Positions 49,549-58,424 are shown, counted from the first letter of the stretch. The stretch is 64,000 bases of DNA from Marivita sp051859345 (GCF_051859345.1 NZ_JBHYFV010000007.1:1-64000); one strand, 5' to 3'. Program-made: numbers and translations. Notes: generated by a model not told the origin, from the sequence alone.

Positions 49549-50172
49549 TCAGTTTGTGCGACGAGCCATGGCGGTCAGCGCGCCCATGGCAATGAGGGTG
49601 ACGCCTCCGGCGCGGGTCAGCCATGTGATGACGCTCTCGCGTCCGATCCAGCCGCGCAGGTGGTCGGCGGCCAGCGCATAGGCAAAGGCGTTGAAGGCGG
49701 CAAGGGCCACGAAGGTGGCGATCAGAATGGCGAATTGCGGCAAGAGGGGTGCCCCGGGTGTGATGAACTGCGGCACGAAGGCGATGAAGAACGCGATGGA
49801 TTTCGGGTTGAGCGTCGTGACCAGCGCCGCGTGCGAAAACACTGACCTCGGCTGCACATCGCGGTCGGTCAGGGGCAGGGCCGCGCCCGGAGCCGAGCGC
49901 AACAGCTTGATCCCCAGCCAGACAAGATAGAGCGCGCCAACCCATTTCAGCACCGTGAACAGCGTGGCAGAGGCCAGAACCAGCGCACCCAGACCGGCCA
50001 GAGACAGGCTCATCGCGATGAAATCGCCCAAAGCGACACCGCTGGCCGACGCGATGGCAACCCGCTTGCCCTGGCTGAGCGCATAGGACAGCACCAGAAG
50101 GACGGTGGGGCCGGGGATCAGCAACAAGGCGGTCGATGCCGCGACGAAGGTCAGCCAGAGATCAAGACTCAT
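49549..50172 (-). CDS. LysE/RhtB-family exporter
   Basis: A 207-residue membrane protein with about six hydrophobic helices. Segments such as LLLIPGPTVLLVLSYALSQG near the N-terminus and FFIAFVPQFITPGAPL in the middle are hallmarks of amino-acid exporters of the LysE/RhtB type. Substrate unknown. It lies between mtnP and apt with gaps of 7 bases on either side, so all three are probably one transcript. Confidence 0.88.
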   Translation of the reverse strand: MSLDLWLTFVAASTALLLIPGPTVLLVLSYALSQGKRVAIASASGVALGDFIAMSLSLAGLGALVLASATLFTVLKWVGALYLVWLGIKLLRSAPGAALPLTDRDVQPRSVFSHAALVTTLNPKSIAFFIAFVPQFITPGAPLLPQFAILIATFVALAAFNAFAYALAADHLRGWIGRESVITWLTRAGGVTLIAMGALTAMARRTN

Positions 50173-50178
50173 ATGCGG

Positions 50179-51075
50179 TTATCCTATTGGGTCAGCTGCC
50201 CCAGAAAGCACACGACCCGCAACCGCGTCCAGCTTTTTGACAATCTCCGGATCGCGCGCTTCGGGTGACGTGATCAGCGCGTGGGTCAAGGCCGTGTCAC
50301 AGCCCTGCGCGCAAGGCGTGCGATCCGGTCCCAACAGCTGTGGCAGTCCCCGGATCATGGCGCGGGCGGCGTCGGCATTGCGTGTCAGCACGCGAACGAT
50401 GTCGGACACCTCGACCGCATCGTGATCCGGGTGCCAGCAGTCGTAATCGGTGACCATCGCGACGCTGGCGTAGCACAGCTCTGCTTCGCGGGCGAGGTGC
50501 GCCTCGGGCATGTTGGTCATGCCGATCACCGAACAGCCCCACTGATCGCGGTACATGTTGGATTCGGCCAGAGTGGAGAATTGCGGGCCTTCCATCGCCA
50601 GATAGGTGCCGCCGTCATGCACCGTGACGCCGGCGGCGCGGGCCGCTGTGGCACAGGCGGCACCGAGGCCTTCGCAGACCGGGTGCGCCATCGACACATG
50701 GGCGACGCATCCCGAACCGAAAAAGCTTTTGGGCCGGGCAAAGGTGCGGTCGATGAACTGGTCCACGATGACGAAATCGCCAGGCGCCATGTGTTCGCGG
50801 AACGACCCGCAGGCGCTGACGCTGATCACATCCGTTACACCCAGCCGTTTCAGCGCGTCGATATTGGCGCGGTAGGGCACGTCCGAGGGGCTGTGGACAT
50901 GGCCGCGCCCGTGACGGGGCAGGAACACGATCTCGAGCCCGTCGAGCGTTCCGCAATAGACTTGGTCCGACGGCGCGCCCCACGGGGTGTCCACGGCGGT
51001 CCATTTGCCGTGCTGCACCCCGTCCACACCATAGAGTCCCGATCCGCCGATCACGCCCAGTTTTCGGCCTGCCAT
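50179..51075 (-). CDS. mtnP: S-methyl-5'-thioadenosine phosphorylase
   Basis: A 298-residue purine-nucleoside-phosphorylase-family enzyme that splits methylthioadenosine into adenine and methylthioribose 1-phosphate. GVIGGSGLYGVDGV opens the protein, FLPRHGRGHVHSPSDVPYRA binds phosphate and ribose, and MTNMPEAHLAREAELCYA is the purine-site motif. First of mtnP-lysE-apt, diverging from the GcvT-like gene over a 122-base gap. Confidence 0.95.
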   Translation of the reverse strand: MAGRKLGVIGGSGLYGVDGVQHGKWTAVDTPWGAPSDQVYCGTLDGLEIVFLPRHGRGHVHSPSDVPYRANIDALKRLGVTDVISVSACGSFREHMAPGDFVIVDQFIDRTFARPKSFFGSGCVAHVSMAHPVCEGLGAACATAARAAGVTVHDGGTYLAMEGPQFSTLAESNMYRDQWGCSVIGMTNMPEAHLAREAELCYASVAMVTDYDCWHPDHDAVEVSDIVRVLTRNADAARAMIRGLPQLLGPDRTPCAQGCDTALTHALITSPEARDPEIVKKLDAVAGRVLSGAADPIG

Positions 51076-51147
51076 GATGTCCGCTCCATCCTTGCCCTTG
51101 TGAATACTCTGGCAGGCGGGGGGCGTGTCTTCAAGCGGTCTGGTTGG

Positions 51148-51162
51148 AACGCGAATCGCGTT
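51148..51162. promoter_or_regulatory. palindrome in the mtnP/GcvT-like divergent region
   Basis: AACGCGAATCGCGTT is a perfect 6+3+6 palindrome, 36 bases before the GcvT-like start and 73 bases from mtnP. It could be an operator for either gene. Confidence 0.35.
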
Positions 51163-51197
51163 GATGCGTTGGTCTCAGGCGTCAGGAGGAGAAGATT

Positions 51198-52514
51198 ATG
51201 CCGACACGCAATTCAGCCGCACACAGCTTCAGCCACCCCAATGTTCCGGACGTCGATCAAAGTGATCGCTTCGTGCCGATCAACCTGCGACAGACCGGGC
51301 CCACGCCCGTCGAGATGCTTATTTCGACACGGGTGCGCAAGTCGCCGTTCTGGCACCTGTCCGTCGAAGCAGGCGCCTGGCGGGCGACCGTCTACAACCG
51401 CATGTACCATCCCCGTGGGTACGTCAAAGACAAGGACGGCGGCACAATGGCCGAATATCGCAGCCTTGTGCATCGCGTCACGCTTTGGAACGTCGCCGTG
51501 GAACGGCAGATTCGGGTGCGCGGACCGGATGCCGAAGCCTTCGTCAATTTCGTCATCACCCGCGATGCGACCCGGATCGCGCCGATGCGTGGCAAATACT
51601 GTATCCTGTGCGATCAGGAGGGTCGGATCCTGAACGATCCGGTTCTGCTGAGGCTTGCCGAAGACGAGTTCTGGTTTTCCATTTCGGACTCCGATGTCCT
51701 GCTCTGGTTTAAGGGCGTGAACATCCGGGGAGACTGGCAGGTCGAGATCGACGAGATCGACGTTGCGCCATTGCAGGTACAGGGACCGTTGTCAGAAGAC
51801 CTGATGGTCGACATCGTTGGACCCGAGCTGCGCGACGTGCCCTATTACGGCATGATGGAAGCCACGATCGGCGGCGCGCCTGTTGTGATCAGCCAGACCG
51901 GGTTTTCCGGCGAGAAAGGCTATGAGGTCTATGTCAGGGACGCGTCTGAAAACGCCGAGGCGGTCTGGTACGCGATCCGTGGCCAAGGGGCGCCTTACGG
52001 GCTGCGGATCATCGCGCCCGGCCACCATCGCAGGATCGCGGCGGGCATCCTGTCCTGGGGGCAGGACATGGACAACGAAACCAGTCCGTTTCAGGTCAAT
52101 CTTGGCTACCAGGTGCCAAAGAAGAAAGAGGCGGATTACATCGGCAAGCAAGAGCTTGAACGCCAACGTGCCGTGATCGACGCGGGTGGTTTTCCGTTCA
52201 AGCTGAAGCTGGCGGGGCTCAAGCTGGGTGGCCTTGCGATCACCGATTACGCGTCGGATTTCTGGCTGGTTCAGGACCAGGACGGTCACCGCGTCGGCTA
52301 TGTGACTTCGGCCTGGTGGTCGCCCGAACTTGGCGTGAACATCGCCTTGGCGCAGGTTCCGCCCGAGCTTGCGGATATCGGCACGCCGTTGAAGGTCGAA
52401 TTGCCCGAATCCTACAGCGAGAACTCGGGCCAAGCCGTCGCGGCAGAGGTCTGCGATGTCCCGTTCCGCCCGTCTGCGCACCCGAGCGCCCGCGAAAGGG
52501 CCATTGCTGTCTAG
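51198..52514 (+). CDS. GcvT-family methyltransferase, DmdA-like
   Basis: A 438-residue folate-dependent aminomethyltransferase-fold protein. Its core resembles DMSP demethylase DmdA more than the glycine-cleavage T protein: RVRKSPFWHLSVEAGAW, LWNVAVERQIRVRGPDAEAF, GRILNDPVLLRLAEDEFWFS (LNDP in place of the T-protein D-D motif) and SDSDVLLWFKGV. It is longer than typical DmdA (about 365) with an extra N-terminal segment. AGGAGGAGAAG precedes the ATG. Whether it demethylates DMSP or another methylated amine or sulfonium is undecided; no dmdB/C/D lies nearby. Confidence 0.8.
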   Translation: MPTRNSAAHSFSHPNVPDVDQSDRFVPINLRQTGPTPVEMLISTRVRKSPFWHLSVEAGAWRATVYNRMYHPRGYVKDKDGGTMAEYRSLVHRVTLWNVAVERQIRVRGPDAEAFVNFVITRDATRIAPMRGKYCILCDQEGRILNDPVLLRLAEDEFWFSISDSDVLLWFKGVNIRGDWQVEIDEIDVAPLQVQGPLSEDLMVDIVGPELRDVPYYGMMEATIGGAPVVISQTGFSGEKGYEVYVRDASENAEAVWYAIRGQGAPYGLRIIAPGHHRRIAAGILSWGQDMDNETSPFQVNLGYQVPKKKEADYIGKQELERQRAVIDAGGFPFKLKLAGLKLGGLAITDYASDFWLVQDQDGHRVGYVTSAWWSPELGVNIALAQVPPELADIGTPLKVELPESYSENSGQAVAAEVCDVPFRPSAHPSARERAIAV

Positions 52515-52544
52515 GTGACCAGCAGGGAATGACCGATTGTTTGC

Positions 52545-52892
52545 CTAACCCGCCTGTCGTGGCAAGAACGCCTCGACTGCGGCGGTGGCGATCACCAGCG
52601 TTGCCCCGCTGTCGGGGTTTGTGACGTTCAGCCCACCTGTCACAGCAGTCACGGTGGCGCGACCGCGCGGCAGTCCCTTGGCCAGTTCGGCGCAATCCAC
52701 CTTGTCGGGGTCGGCCACACCCACCGTCACCTGGACGCGCATCTGGTCATGCGGCAGGCCGGTGGCGTCGAAGAGCGGGATCGACGAATGGCGGATCGCG
52801 TCTTCGATCGCGCGGGCAGCGGCCTTGGTGTAATCCATGCCGTATTGGTCGTTGCCCATGCCCATTTCGATGATGAAGCGCTGGTCGCTCAT
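52545..52892 (-). CDS. Lin0512-family protein, second of a tandem pair
   Basis: A 115-residue protein of the uncharacterised Lin0512 family. It shares the layout of its upstream neighbour: IIEMGMGNDQYGMDYTKAAA at the start, a central VQVTVGVADPDKVD and a glycine-rich TAVTGGLNVTNPDSGATLVI end. The two genes overlap by ATGA and are clearly paralogues, so a heteromeric complex is likely. Function unknown. It converges with the GcvT-like gene, 30 bases away. Confidence 0.8.
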   Translation of the reverse strand: MSDQRFIIEMGMGNDQYGMDYTKAAARAIEDAIRHSSIPLFDATGLPHDQMRVQVTVGVADPDKVDCAELAKGLPRGRATVTAVTGGLNVTNPDSGATLVIATAAVEAFLPRQAG

Positions 52893-53239
52893 GCCACGCC
52901 CTCCAGATCAAGTGCGACCGAGATGGCGACATTGGCGATCACCGTCGGCTTGCCTCCATCGGCACGCGGCACGTCCAGCCCGCCTTTGCGTGCGGTGACG
53001 GTGATCTGGCCGTAAGGAAAGATCGCCGCGATGGCGTTGGTATCGACCGCGTCGGGGTTCTGGACCCCCACCTCGACGGTGATCATCATGTCGGATTTGT
53101 CGGTGCCGTACAGCTCTGCAAGGTTGATCGAATTGTGCCACAGCGCGTCCTTGACCGCGCGGGACGCCGCTTCGGTGTAATCCTGACGGCGCAGGGACGA
53201 TCCCATGCCGAATTCGGTGAGCAGACGTTTGACGGCCAT
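52889..53239 (-). CDS. Lin0512-family protein, first of a tandem pair
   Basis: A 116-residue Lin0512-family protein: RLLTEFGMGSSLRRQDYTEA, HNSINLAELYGTDKSDMMIT, VGVQNPDAVDTNAIAAIFPY and GGLDVPRADGGKPTVIANV (consecutive segments with gaps). Soluble, no signal peptide. It lies downstream of a flavin reductase gene on the same strand with an 18-bp palindrome between them. No biochemical role is known to me. Confidence 0.82.
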   Translation of the reverse strand: MAVKRLLTEFGMGSSLRRQDYTEAASRAVKDALWHNSINLAELYGTDKSDMMITVEVGVQNPDAVDTNAIAAIFPYGQITVTARKGGLDVPRADGGKPTVIANVAISVALDLEGVA

Positions 53240-53279
53240 GGCGTGTTACTCTTTTGTTAAAGGACCGGAACGGACCCAA

Positions 53280-53297
53280 TGTTTCGCGCGCGAAACA
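53280..53297. repeat. 18-bp perfect palindrome
   Basis: TGTTTCGCGCGCGAAACA lies 19 bases after the flavin reductase stop and 41 bases before the Lin0512 start on the minus strand. It could be a terminator hairpin without a T-run or an operator. Confidence 0.5.
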
Positions 53298-53316
53298 ATA
53301 GGGTGCAAGAGGTGAC

Positions 53317-53922
53317 CTATTCGCCGGGGCGTTTCAGGCTGAATTTCTCGCGGATCACCGAATAGTCGCGGTAGCCCATGCGGGTCAGCGGGTTGAAGCT
53401 CAACACGTCGAACTCGCCGTCCTTGATGCAATCGTCGCGCATGTGCACGCCGGTGACTTCGCCGAAGACGGCGAAATTCGCCTCTCCGGGCAATTGCACG
53501 ATCTGCGTCAGCTTGCATTCCAGCGTGGCCGGCGCATTCGCCACGCGGGGGCAGGTGATGGTGTCGCATTCGGCCTTGTCGATGCCTGCCTTGGCGAATT
53601 CATCCACATCGCGGTCCCACGGACCTGAGGACAGGTTCATCACGTCGCGCATCGCGTATTCGACGATGTTTACGGCGAACACACCGGTGTCACGGATTTG
53701 CGCCACGCTGTCCTTGGTGTCGCCGCGGTCTTCCTTGGCCGAGGTCGACGCGAACATCACCTGTGGCGGCACATAAGCGACGGCGTTGAAGAACGAGTAG
53801 GGGGCAAGATTGTCCTGCCCGTCGCTTCCCCGTGTCGAGATCCAGCCAATGGGGCGCGGGGTCACGATGGCGTTGAACGGGTTGTGGGGCAGGCCGTGGC
53901 CGTCTTCGGGGCGGTAGAACAT
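53317..53922 (-). CDS. flavin reductase-like FMN-binding protein
   Basis: A 201-residue split-barrel flavoprotein. NAIVTPRPIGWISTRGSDGQ and NLAPYSFFNAVAYVPPQVMF are the FMN-binding signature, and FAVNIVEYAMRDVMNL follows. Such proteins reduce flavin for a partner oxygenase or act as small reductases. I start at 53922 (MFYRPEDGHGL), the family N-terminus; the frame is open upstream. It diverges from a GNAT gene. Confidence 0.87.
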   Translation of the reverse strand: MFYRPEDGHGLPHNPFNAIVTPRPIGWISTRGSDGQDNLAPYSFFNAVAYVPPQVMFASTSAKEDRGDTKDSVAQIRDTGVFAVNIVEYAMRDVMNLSSGPWDRDVDEFAKAGIDKAECDTITCPRVANAPATLECKLTQIVQLPGEANFAVFGEVTGVHMRDDCIKDGEFDVLSFNPLTRMGYRDYSVIREKFSLKRPGE

Positions 53923-54022
53923 CTGGAGAAAGGTCCCTGTTTGCCGATTGTTACCCTGCGTGATAGGCGGTTTCGCAGCGGAATGCACGGGGGTGTGCCG
54001 CGCGTCAACAAAGAGCGGTGTC

Positions 54023-54508
54023 ATGTTCACCCTGAGCCCGGAAACCAAAGACGATTGGTGGGAGGTCGAAGCCCTCTATGACCTGTGTTTTGCACCGGGG
54101 CGCGAGGCGTTGTCGTCGTATCGGTTGCGGGATGGCGTGCCGCCAGTGGCCAGCCTGTCGCGCGTGGCGCGGGACGATCAGGGTATCCTTGGTGGGGCGA
54201 TCCGGTTCTGGCCGGTAAGGATTTCAGAACACAGGGTTTTGCTGCTTGGCCCGGTGGCTGTTCACCCGACCGCACAGGGCGAAGGTCTGGGGGGAGCGTT
54301 GATCCGGGACAGTCTGGATCAGGCGCACCGCGACGGCTGGTCGCGGGTGCTTCTGGTGGGGGATGCGCCCTATTATCGGCGGTTCGGATTTGCCCGGCTG
54401 GACGGGGTCGAGATGCCGCCGCCGACCAACCCGGACCGGGTGTTGGGACTTGAGCTTGAGCCGGGTGCGTGGGACGGCGTGACGGGGCATGTGGAGCGGG
54501 ACGCTTGA
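54023..54508 (+). CDS. GNAT-family N-acetyltransferase (YhbS-like)
   Basis: A 161-residue acetyltransferase. LLLGPVAVHPTAQGEGLGGA contains the acetyl-CoA loop, and VLLVGDAPYYRRFGF is typical of the YhbS-like group. Substrate unknown. I take the ATG at 54023 (MFTLSPETKDDW) over an upstream in-frame start that would run into the divergent gene's leader. Followed 30 bases later by the EcsC gene. Confidence 0.87.
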   Translation: MFTLSPETKDDWWEVEALYDLCFAPGREALSSYRLRDGVPPVASLSRVARDDQGILGGAIRFWPVRISEHRVLLLGPVAVHPTAQGEGLGGALIRDSLDQAHRDGWSRVLLVGDAPYYRRFGFARLDGVEMPPPTNPDRVLGLELEPGAWDGVTGHVERDA

Positions 54509-54538
54509 ACCGGACGGAAAAACCCCCAATTGTAGTCT

Positions 54539-55288
54539 ATGACCGGAACCGATCTTGTCCCGCTGGACACCCAGACCGCCATCGCCTCGCTTGCCCGTCG
54601 CCACAAGGCCGCCGGAGGGGTGGGGCTGCAAGTGCTCAACATGATCGGTGGGCGGGCCGAGAACCTTCTTGAACGGCTGCCCGATCCTGTGAAGCAGGGA
54701 CTAGAGGGCGCGACCGAACGTGCGCTGCGGGTGGCGTTGAACGCTGCGAAACAGTCGCGCGGAGTGGTGCCGGACCAGAAGGGCTGGCTCAACACCGCGA
54801 TGACGACCGCGATGGGGGCTTTTGGCGGGGCAGGTGGGTTGCCCACGGCCTTGGCGGAATTGCCGGTGACGACGACCGTGCTGTTGCGCGCGATTCAGGG
54901 GATCGCGGCAGAGTACGAATTTGATCCGAACGATCCGGAGATTCTGGCCGATTGCCTGACTGTCTTTGCCAGCGCCGGACCCTTGGCGGATGACGACGGG
55001 GCCAACATGGCCTTCCTGTCGACGCGCGTGACCCTGAACGGCGCGGCGGTGCATGGCATCCTGAAATCGGTGGCCCCACGGCTGGCGACCGTGCTGGGCC
55101 AGAAACTCGCGGCGCAGACGGTGCCCATTTTGGGGGCTGCTGTGGGGGCGGCGACGAATTACGCCTACACCAGCTATTACCAGGAAATGGCGCATGTGCA
55201 TTTCGGGCTGCGACGGCTCGCGATCGACAGCGGCATGTCCGAGGCTTTGCTGGTCGCGGAATTGAAGCGGGCTGTGAAAACCGTCTGA
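54539..55288 (+). CDS. EcsC-family protein
   Basis: A 249-residue protein of the EcsC family, named after an accessory protein of a Bacillus ABC system; its biochemical role is not established. TTAMGAFGGAGGLPTALAEL, PVTTTVLLRAIQGIAAEYEF and AAVGAATNYAYTSYYQEMAH are typical helices with an amphipathic, membrane-associated look. It follows the GNAT gene on the same strand. Confidence 0.85.
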   Translation: MTGTDLVPLDTQTAIASLARRHKAAGGVGLQVLNMIGGRAENLLERLPDPVKQGLEGATERALRVALNAAKQSRGVVPDQKGWLNTAMTTAMGAFGGAGGLPTALAELPVTTTVLLRAIQGIAAEYEFDPNDPEILADCLTVFASAGPLADDDGANMAFLSTRVTLNGAAVHGILKSVAPRLATVLGQKLAAQTVPILGAAVGAATNYAYTSYYQEMAHVHFGLRRLAIDSGMSEALLVAELKRAVKTV

Positions 55289-55577
55289 ATTTCTGGTAAA
55301 TCGCCCGCCCGGTTCATCCAATCTTAACGTTAATGGGTCAAGTTAACCCTGTTCCCGGATGAATTCGGGGCAAGAGCGGACGGGGCGTCATGGGCCACTT
55401 TATGATCCGGCACCGGACCATTGCGCACCCGTCCGCCCGCAATCGCTCTGACAGCACGCAGGTTGGAGAAGCCGACCTGGACTGGCCAGAATGGCTGGGG
55501 CGTGCTGTCGGCTCTGATGCCCACACGGACGGATGTTGCGGTCGTCATGGATGATGTCAAAGCGAAGTAAAGCCGAC
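55289..55577. other. gene-free gap between EcsC and AAC(6')-like genes
   Basis: The two genes converge here. Open frames exist on the minus strand, but none has a ribosome site or a family match. A TTAACGTTAATG and a nearby GTTAACC give the left end an A+T-richer patch. No terminator with a T-run is visible. Confidence 0.5.
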
Positions 55578-56024
55578 CTACAGCGATTTTCGAAAGCACA
55601 CCACGCGGTCCGATTCTTCGAAGCCCAACGCAAGGTGAAATGCATGGCTTGCCACATTTTCGAGATGCGCGTCTGACGCTAATTCCGTGACGCCCTGTTC
55701 AAGCGCCCATGATTGGACCGACCTGAGCAATAGCCTGCCGATGCCGGAGCCCTGATCTACGGGACGTACAAAGATACCCTCGAGAAAAGCAACGGGCGAA
55801 GTCTCGCATCCGTTGACGTGATCGCGTCGTAAAGCTGCCTCAGCGAATGCACGGATGCCAACACCATCGACGACGTCCAGGAAAACGACACATTCATCCG
55901 GAGACTTGGCGAGCATCGCCGCAGCTTCGTCCCTATGTTGGTCGAGTGGGGTGTCGCCCCAGAGCTGGGCACGTAGCTCGACCCACCTTTCGACATCCGA
56001 ATGAGTAGCGATCCGTATTGGCAT
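55578..56024 (-). CDS. AAC(6')-I-like aminoglycoside acetyltransferase homologue
   Basis: A 148-residue GNAT protein. Its layout follows aminoglycoside 6'-N-acetyltransferases of type I: IRIATHSDVERWVELRAQLW, ALRRDHVNGCETSPVAFLEG, RPVDQGSGIGRLLLRSVQSW (acetyl-CoA loop) and HAFHLALGFEESDRVVCF. A natural substrate other than an aminoglycoside is equally possible. The DNA is less G+C-rich than the neighbouring genes, which may mark acquisition by transfer. Confidence 0.8.
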   Translation of the reverse strand: MPIRIATHSDVERWVELRAQLWGDTPLDQHRDEAAAMLAKSPDECVVFLDVVDGVGIRAFAEAALRRDHVNGCETSPVAFLEGIFVRPVDQGSGIGRLLLRSVQSWALEQGVTELASDAHLENVASHAFHLALGFEESDRVVCFRKSL

Positions 56025-56136
56025 TTCTGGACATTGGCCAGTTCAAGCAATGGTTGCAACACTCATGGAAGAGGAAGCGATGGCGGTTGAAGTGAACGGC
56101 TGCGTTCCTGCCCTCCGCTCCAACCCGATCAAAGGG

Positions 56137-58377
56137 TCAGTTCAACCCCCGCAGGTACTCCATCACCGCGGGCCGCACACTCTGATCGCCCGCATTCCGG
56201 GCGTCGTGGATCACCTTGCGCACATCATCCAGGTTGCAGCGGCGCAGCAGGTGTTTGACCGGGCCGACCGAAGCCGGGCGCATCGACAGGGAGCGCAGGC
56301 CGATGGCGGCGAGGCACAGCGCCTCGACCGGGCGGCCGGCGTCTTCGCCGCAGAAGGACAGGGGGGTGCCCGTGGTGGCGCAGCGGTTCACGATGTCTTC
56401 GAGAAAGCTCAGGAAGCTGACGTTCAGCGTGTCATAGCGGCGACGCACGCGTTCGTTTTCGCGGTCGGCAGCAAAGAAGAACTGCTTGAGGTCATTGCCG
56501 CCGATCGACAGGAATTCGACCTCTTCGTAGAACTTGTTGCAGGCAAAGGCGAGTGACGGGGTTTCCAGCATCGCGCCGATTTCGAGGGTTTCGGGCAGGG
56601 TGTGGCCCAGCTTTTTCTCGCGCGCCACGGCCTTGTCCACTTCGGCGCGGGCGGCGGTGTATTCCTCGTACTGGGCGACGAAGGGGAACATGATCGACAA
56701 TGGGCGACCGTTTGCGGCGCGCAAGAGCGCTTGCAGCTGCATCCGCATCACTCCGGGTTTGTCGAGACCCACGCGGATCGCGCGCCAGCCCAGTGCAGGG
56801 TTCGGTTCGTCCTGCGCCTTCATGTAGGGCAGCACCTTGTCCGAACCGATATCGAGCGTGCGGAAGACCACCCGCTTGCCTTTTGCCGCGTCCAGCACGC
56901 GGGCATAAAGTGCGGCCAGTTCATTGCGCTTGGGCATCTGGCTGCGGACGAGGAATTGCAGTTCGGTGCGGAACAGGCCCACACCTTCGGCCCCGGAGTT
57001 TTCGAGCGAAGGCAGATCGGCCATCAGCCCCGCGTTCATGTCAAGGCGGATGGTCTTGCCGCAGAGCGTGTCTGCCGGTGTGTCGCGGATCGAGGCGTAG
57101 CGCTCCTGCGCCTTGGCCTGCATCGCCATCTTGTCGCGGAAGGCGGACACGACGGTGTCATCGGGGCGCAGGTGGACGATGCCCTGATCGCCGTCCACCA
57201 TCACATGATCGCCGTTCAACGCTTCGTTCTGGATACGCTTGGCGTTGATCACCAGCGGAATGGCCAGGGCGCGGGCGACAATCGCGGCGTGGCTGCCAAC
57301 CGAGCCTTCCTCGAGGACGATGCCGCGCAATTGGCGACCGTATTCCAGCAATTCGCCAGGGCCGATGTTGCGGGCGACCAGGATCGGGTTATCGGGCAGT
57401 TCCGCGCCAGTTTGCGTGCCCTGACCTGTCAGGATGCGCAGCAGGCGGTTGGACAGGTCGTCAAGATCCTGCAGGCGTTCGCGCAGGTAGGCATCGGTGG
57501 CTTGCAACATCCGGGCGCGCACGTCGGATTGTTCCTTTTCCACCGCTGCTTCGGCGCTCAGGCCCCTGTCGATGTTTTCCTCCATCCGGCGCAGCCAGCC
57601 CTTGGAGTTGGCGAACATGCGATAGGCTTCGAGAACCTGCACCTGTTCAGTGTCGCCGGATGCGACTGCGAGCAATTGATCAACGCTGACACGCAGATTT
57701 TCCACCGCATCGGTCAGGCGGCGGCGTTCGGTGTCGGGATCGTCGCCGACCAGATTCGTGACAACGACGCGCGGTTCGTGCAACCAGACATGGCCTTCGG
57801 CGGTGCCTTCCTGACCGGTGATCGCGCGGATCAGGACGGGCTGGGTGTGGCGCGCGCGCAGGGCCGCGCCTTCACCGACAAACGCGCCAAGTTCGGTCAT
57901 TTCGGCCAGCACCATGGCAACCACTTCGAGCGCGTACACCTCGTCCGCGCTGAATTCGCGGGCCGTTTTGGACTGCACCACCAACACGCCCAGCTTTTCG
58001 CCAAGCCGCTGGATCGGGACGCCGAGGAAGCTGGAATAAATCTCTTCCCCGGTTTCCGGCATGTAGCGGAAGCCCTTGGAAGACGGGGCGTCGGCGGTGT
58101 TGATGATCTTGCCCATGCGCGCCACGCGACCGACCAGACCTTCGCCAAGTTTCATGCGGGTCTGGTGGACGGATTCGGACTTCAGCCCCTGAGTCGCGCA
58201 CAGTTCGAGCGTTTCGTCGTCACGGAACAGGTAGATCGAGCACACTTCGGTGCCCATCGAGTCGGCGGTCAGATGGGTGATCTGATCCAGCCGTTCCTGC
58301 CCCTCGGCCTGATTGGCCATCGTGTCGCGCAGCCGTCCAAGCAGCTTGCGGCTCTCGCTTTCCGCGCGCTCAACCAT
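56137..58377 (-). CDS. ptsP: phosphoenolpyruvate-protein phosphotransferase EI-Ntr
   Basis: A 746-residue first enzyme of the nitrogen-related phosphotransfer chain (PtsP to NPr to EIIA-Ntr). An N-terminal GAF domain (about 20-165) is followed by the HPr-binding region, the phospho-histidine domain (GSVGSHAAIVARALAIP, near residue 362) and the PEP-binding TIM barrel (GLFRTELQFLV, RTLDIGSDKVLPY, FLSIGGNDLKQFFFA, SFCGEDAGRPV). It lies 47 bases downstream of lysC, a pairing common in alphaproteobacteria. Confidence 0.95.
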   Translation of the reverse strand: MVERAESESRKLLGRLRDTMANQAEGQERLDQITHLTADSMGTEVCSIYLFRDDETLELCATQGLKSESVHQTRMKLGEGLVGRVARMGKIINTADAPSSKGFRYMPETGEEIYSSFLGVPIQRLGEKLGVLVVQSKTAREFSADEVYALEVVAMVLAEMTELGAFVGEGAALRARHTQPVLIRAITGQEGTAEGHVWLHEPRVVVTNLVGDDPDTERRRLTDAVENLRVSVDQLLAVASGDTEQVQVLEAYRMFANSKGWLRRMEENIDRGLSAEAAVEKEQSDVRARMLQATDAYLRERLQDLDDLSNRLLRILTGQGTQTGAELPDNPILVARNIGPGELLEYGRQLRGIVLEEGSVGSHAAIVARALAIPLVINAKRIQNEALNGDHVMVDGDQGIVHLRPDDTVVSAFRDKMAMQAKAQERYASIRDTPADTLCGKTIRLDMNAGLMADLPSLENSGAEGVGLFRTELQFLVRSQMPKRNELAALYARVLDAAKGKRVVFRTLDIGSDKVLPYMKAQDEPNPALGWRAIRVGLDKPGVMRMQLQALLRAANGRPLSIMFPFVAQYEEYTAARAEVDKAVAREKKLGHTLPETLEIGAMLETPSLAFACNKFYEEVEFLSIGGNDLKQFFFAADRENERVRRRYDTLNVSFLSFLEDIVNRCATTGTPLSFCGEDAGRPVEALCLAAIGLRSLSMRPASVGPVKHLLRRCNLDDVRKVIHDARNAGDQSVRPAVMEYLRGLN

Positions 58378-58424
58378 CTTCTGCCCCTCACGTCCCGCCT
58401 TTTGTGACGAGAGTCGTCACATGG

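Noticed and set aside
55330..55599. 89-codon minus-strand frame between EcsC and AAC(6')-like genes
   Set aside because: No ribosome site and no recognisable fold; ends within an intergenic repeat-like patch.
56602..58407. 601-codon open frame antisense to ptsP
   Set aside because: It mirrors ptsP in a high-G+C gene where antisense stops are rare; no ribosome site or recognisable domain.
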